The notes under the pieces: model-generated
The model's input: only the letters and a program-made list of their open reading frames with translations
What the model was told of the DNA's origin: nothing
Databases searched by the model: none
NCBI GenBank assembly: GCA_022793555.1
Contig: JAAWDB010000106.1
Coordinates: forward strand, 1 to 7,241
Source of the DNA: Bacilli bacterium
GTDB taxonomy: Bacteria > Bacillota_I > Bacilli_A > RF39 > UBA660
Direction of reading: 5' to 3'
DNA length: 7,241 nucleotides
Shown here: piece by piece, positions 5,262 through 7,241 of the stretch
How positions within the stretch are numbered: the first letter of the stretch is position 1
How the letters are laid out: every line of letters begins with the position of its first letter
Translations under genes and position numbers: made by a program

Positions 5262-5951
5262 ATGAAAAGACCTCTTATCGGAATTGTTGGACGTTTTGAA
5301 AATAACGCAAAATCAAAATTTTTTGTCTATGATGAATACCGACTCGCAATTATCAAATCGGGTGGTCTTCCCATTTTATTACTTCCTATTCATGATGAAG
5401 ACATTGAAAATATTTATCCTTTTCATCAAGATCAAAAAGATAATAATAAGTTTTTAATAAAGCAAATGGTTGATTTATGTGATGGAATTCTTTTTCCAGG
5501 TGGCTCTCAGTGGTATGGTTTTGAACAAGAAATATACAATTATGCTTACGAACAAGATAAACCAGTGTTAGGCATTTGCCTTGGGATGCAAATGATTGGA
5601 TGCTCTCCTTATTTTAAAGAACAAAATTCTGATATGACCGTTTTAATAAAATCTGGCTTAATCCATAAAACAAATTTAAAATACGCGCATTCTATCACTA
5701 TTTATGATGGAAAACTAAAAGATATTTTTCAGACTAATCAAATTTGTGTCAATAGTCGTCATTCTAGCTGTCTACAAAAAAATGATTCATTTTGTATTGT
5801 AGCTAAAAGTGATGATGGTGTAATTGAAGCTATTGAAATTCCTAACAAGACCTTTATAATTGGAGTTCAATGGCATCCTGAATCGATTTATGGAAGCGAT
5901 AAATATTCTTCGCTATTATTTCAAAAGTTTATTGCGATTTGCCAAAAATGA
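5262..5951 (+). CDS. Class-I glutamine amidotransferase, gamma-glutamyl hydrolase family (peptidase C26)
   Basis: A 229-residue protein of the peptidase C26/PuuD-like family, hydrolases that cut gamma-glutamyl bonds (for example gamma-glutamyl-GABA). It begins with the typical KRPLIGIVGR. FPGG is at 78-81 and the nucleophile elbow GICLGMQ at 104-110 carries catalytic Cys106. VNSRHSS (163-169) matches the family's 'vNS-H' block. GVQWHPES (201-208) carries His205 and Glu207, so the triad is intact. Length is slightly short but normal. It is cytosolic, with no signal peptide. No polyamine genes are adjacent, so a putrescine-degradation role is not supported and the natural substrate is uncertain. 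It is the only rightward gene, divergent from the ArsC-like gene and convergent with addA across 53 bases in which I see no convincing terminator. An ATG three bases upstream is an equally possible start. Confidence 0.9.
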   Translation: MKRPLIGIVGRFENNAKSKFFVYDEYRLAIIKSGGLPILLLPIHDEDIENIYPFHQDQKDNNKFLIKQMVDLCDGILFPGGSQWYGFEQEIYNYAYEQDKPVLGICLGMQMIGCSPYFKEQNSDMTVLIKSGLIHKTNLKYAHSITIYDGKLKDIFQTNQICVNSRHSSCLQKNDSFCIVAKSDDGVIEAIEIPNKTFIIGVQWHPESIYGSDKYSSLLFQKFIAICQK

Positions 5952-6004
5952 TAAACTTTCATAGTTTTTAATCACTTATAATAAGGATAAAATGTTTGGT
6001 TTTT

Positions 6005-7241
6005 CTACAACGCTACTTTATCATTTTCAATAGCTATAATCTGCTCACTTAATATTGAATATAAATATAATTCTACTTTTTTTTCACTTTGCTCCATTAT
6101 GTAATGTTGATAACCTTTTAGCTGTTTAATATATGCTTCATCTAATATATTGTTTAATTTATAATCTACAATTAAAATTCTATTATTTTCTATAATCATT
6201 AAGTCAATAATCCCATGATGTTCACCAGTTTCATTTTCAAAAACAAATTCAAATTCTTTATAAATTTCGCTATTCAAATGTTTTTTTAAAAATGGTGATT
6301 CTAAAAACTTTTTGATTTTTGATTGAATTAATTTTTCTGGAATTAAAGAATAATCTGGATTGTGAAAATCGATTAATTCGAGATATTCGTGGACTTTTCG
6401 TCCTAACTTTATATTTTTATCGTCTTCGAAATGATTTAATGAAATCATATTCTTGGAATATTTAATTTGGCGTTTTTCTTCTTTTTGATTAGTTAGTTCT
6501 TGAACATCAAATTTTGTTTTTAATTCACTTTTCCATACTTTTTCTAATTGTGTATCTAAATAATTTTTTGATAAAGAAATCTCTTCTATATTTATAGGAA
6601 TTTGATAATCTTTTAAATAATCCCATATTATATAAAGAAAATCTGCAAAAGAACGACATTTTAACTGAGAATTGTGATTAAGCGTTGAAAACTCTTTTTC
6701 TTTTTTCGGTAAGATAAAAATCATTTTCTCTTTTGCTCTCGTTACGGCCACATAAAATAAGCGAATTTTTTCTGATATTTCTTCTATTAAGTAATTGTTT
6801 TTTACTAACTCTTTTAAAAAGCAATTGTAAGTGCCTTCATTTTTTAATGGTGTAATTATTCCATATTTTTTGTCATAAAGAAATTTCTCTTTTACATCTC
6901 TAATATTAAAGCTTTTATATAGACCACTAAAGTAGCAAATAGGATATTCTAATCCCTTTGATTTGTGGATCGTCATTATTTTTACACATTCGTCGTTGGT
7001 TTCTTCATTTGTGTAAGACATATTCATTTCTTCTTTGTTGATTCTAACTAAAAAATCGTAAAATTTAGTTAAATTTTGACCCTCTGATTGACAATTTTCT
7101 GCTAAGTTTTGAATACTTGATAAAATTATCATGTTCTCTTTAATATCTCCTATTTTTATTATTTTGTGATAAATATTCAAACTTTCATATACTTCTTTTA
7201 ATATCTTTGTTATGGATTTCGTAGTAATATTTTTTAATATG
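6005..7241 (-). CDS. addA: AddA, ATP-dependent helicase/nuclease subunit A, C-terminal part
   Basis: This is the C-terminal 411 residues of AddA, the UvrD/Rep-type helicase and RecB-type nuclease subunit of AddAB. AddAB resects double-strand DNA ends for RecA-dependent repair. The frame stays open to the window edge, so the gene continues beyond it (full AddA is about 1200 residues). A TTG at 7180 is an internal codon, not a start. Counting from the edge, helicase motif V is VKIMTIHKSKGLEYP (86-100) and motif VI is FYVAVTRAKEK (162-172). After a linker comes the nuclease domain: GRKVHEYLE (280-288, His284), an EFEF strand (329-334), GIIDL with Asp346, and VDYK with Asp359 and Lys361. These make the RecB-family nuclease site intact. 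It ends in TAG. Its partner addB would be expected upstream, outside the window. No frameshift or stop is seen. Confidence 0.92.
   Translation of the reverse strand, partial: ILKNITTKSITKILKEVYESLNIYHKIIKIGDIKENMIILSSIQNLAENCQSEGQNLTKFYDFLVRINKEEMNMSYTNEETNDECVKIMTIHKSKGLEYPICYFSGLYKSFNIRDVKEKFLYDKKYGIITPLKNEGTYNCFLKELVKNNYLIEEISEKIRLFYVAVTRAKEKMIFILPKKEKEFSTLNHNSQLKCRSFADFLYIIWDYLKDYQIPINIEEISLSKNYLDTQLEKVWKSELKTKFDVQELTNQKEEKRQIKYSKNMISLNHFEDDKNIKLGRKVHEYLELIDFHNPDYSLIPEKLIQSKIKKFLESPFLKKHLNSEIYKEFEFVFENETGEHHGIIDLMIIENNRILIVDYKLNNILDEAYIKQLKGYQHYIMEQSEKKVELYLYSILSEQIIAIENDKVAL

Noticed and set aside
5952..6004. Convergent gap between the amidotransferase and addA, checked for a bidirectional terminator.
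   Set aside because: Only a 5-bp AAACT/AGTTT stem with a T-run is present, too weak to call.
7178..7180. TTG at 7180 as the start of a 391-residue AddA-like protein.
   Set aside because: The frame is open to the window edge and the protein lacks helicase motifs I-IV, so it is an internal codon of a longer gene.

Overview
The window is AT-rich throughout. It has the compact gene spacing, GGAGG-type ribosome binding sites and TATAAT promoters of a low-GC Bacillota (Firmicutes), most likely a Bacilli/Erysipelotrichia-like gut or uncultured lineage. AddA (the Gram-positive counterpart of RecB), a YnbB-type PLP enzyme and a YusI/Spx-type ArsC-fold protein point the same way. Genes end in TGA as well as TAA/TAG, and tryptophan is written TGG inside them, so the ordinary bacterial code applies, not the mycoplasma code. 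A genus cannot be named from the sequence.

Layout, left to right. Bases 1-314 hold no intact gene. They contain a 44-codon C-terminal remnant of a Gly/Asn/Trp-rich protein with an 'RGG ... SFRV' ending, an AT-rich inverted repeat, a likely leftward terminator and an outward-facing promoter at the left edge. Bases 315-3164 are a tight leftward operon of three overlapping genes, in transcription order: an FabG-like short-chain dehydrogenase, a 296-residue protein I do not recognise, and a YnbB-type PLP enzyme of the methionine gamma-lyase family. The operon appears to have its own promoter at about 3193-3201. Next upstream is a radical SAM/SPASM enzyme (3258-4268, leftward). It has its own promoter and is separated from the operon by a perfect 16-bp-stem hairpin that includes its stop codon. 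Beyond it, still leftward, are a small FMN-binding split-barrel protein (4375-4776) and an ArsC/Spx-fold thiol protein (4836-5183). A class-I glutamine amidotransferase of the peptidase C26 family (5262-5951) is the only rightward gene and is divergent from the arsC-like gene. The right end (6005 to the edge) is the C-terminal third of addA, leftward, open at the window boundary.

How the genes fit together. AddA, the amidotransferase, the ArsC-like protein and the FMN protein look like ordinary housekeeping genes. The segment 315-4268 is the accessory-looking part. It combines a radical SAM enzyme with full auxiliary-cluster cysteines, an oxidoreductase, an unknown protein and a PLP enzyme, all on one strand. 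This could be a small biosynthetic or modification pathway, but the separate promoter and hairpin mean the radical SAM gene need not belong to it, and no precursor peptide was found. The best leads are the unknown protein at 1537-2427, the orphan radical SAM enzyme, and the C-terminal cassette at 172-306.
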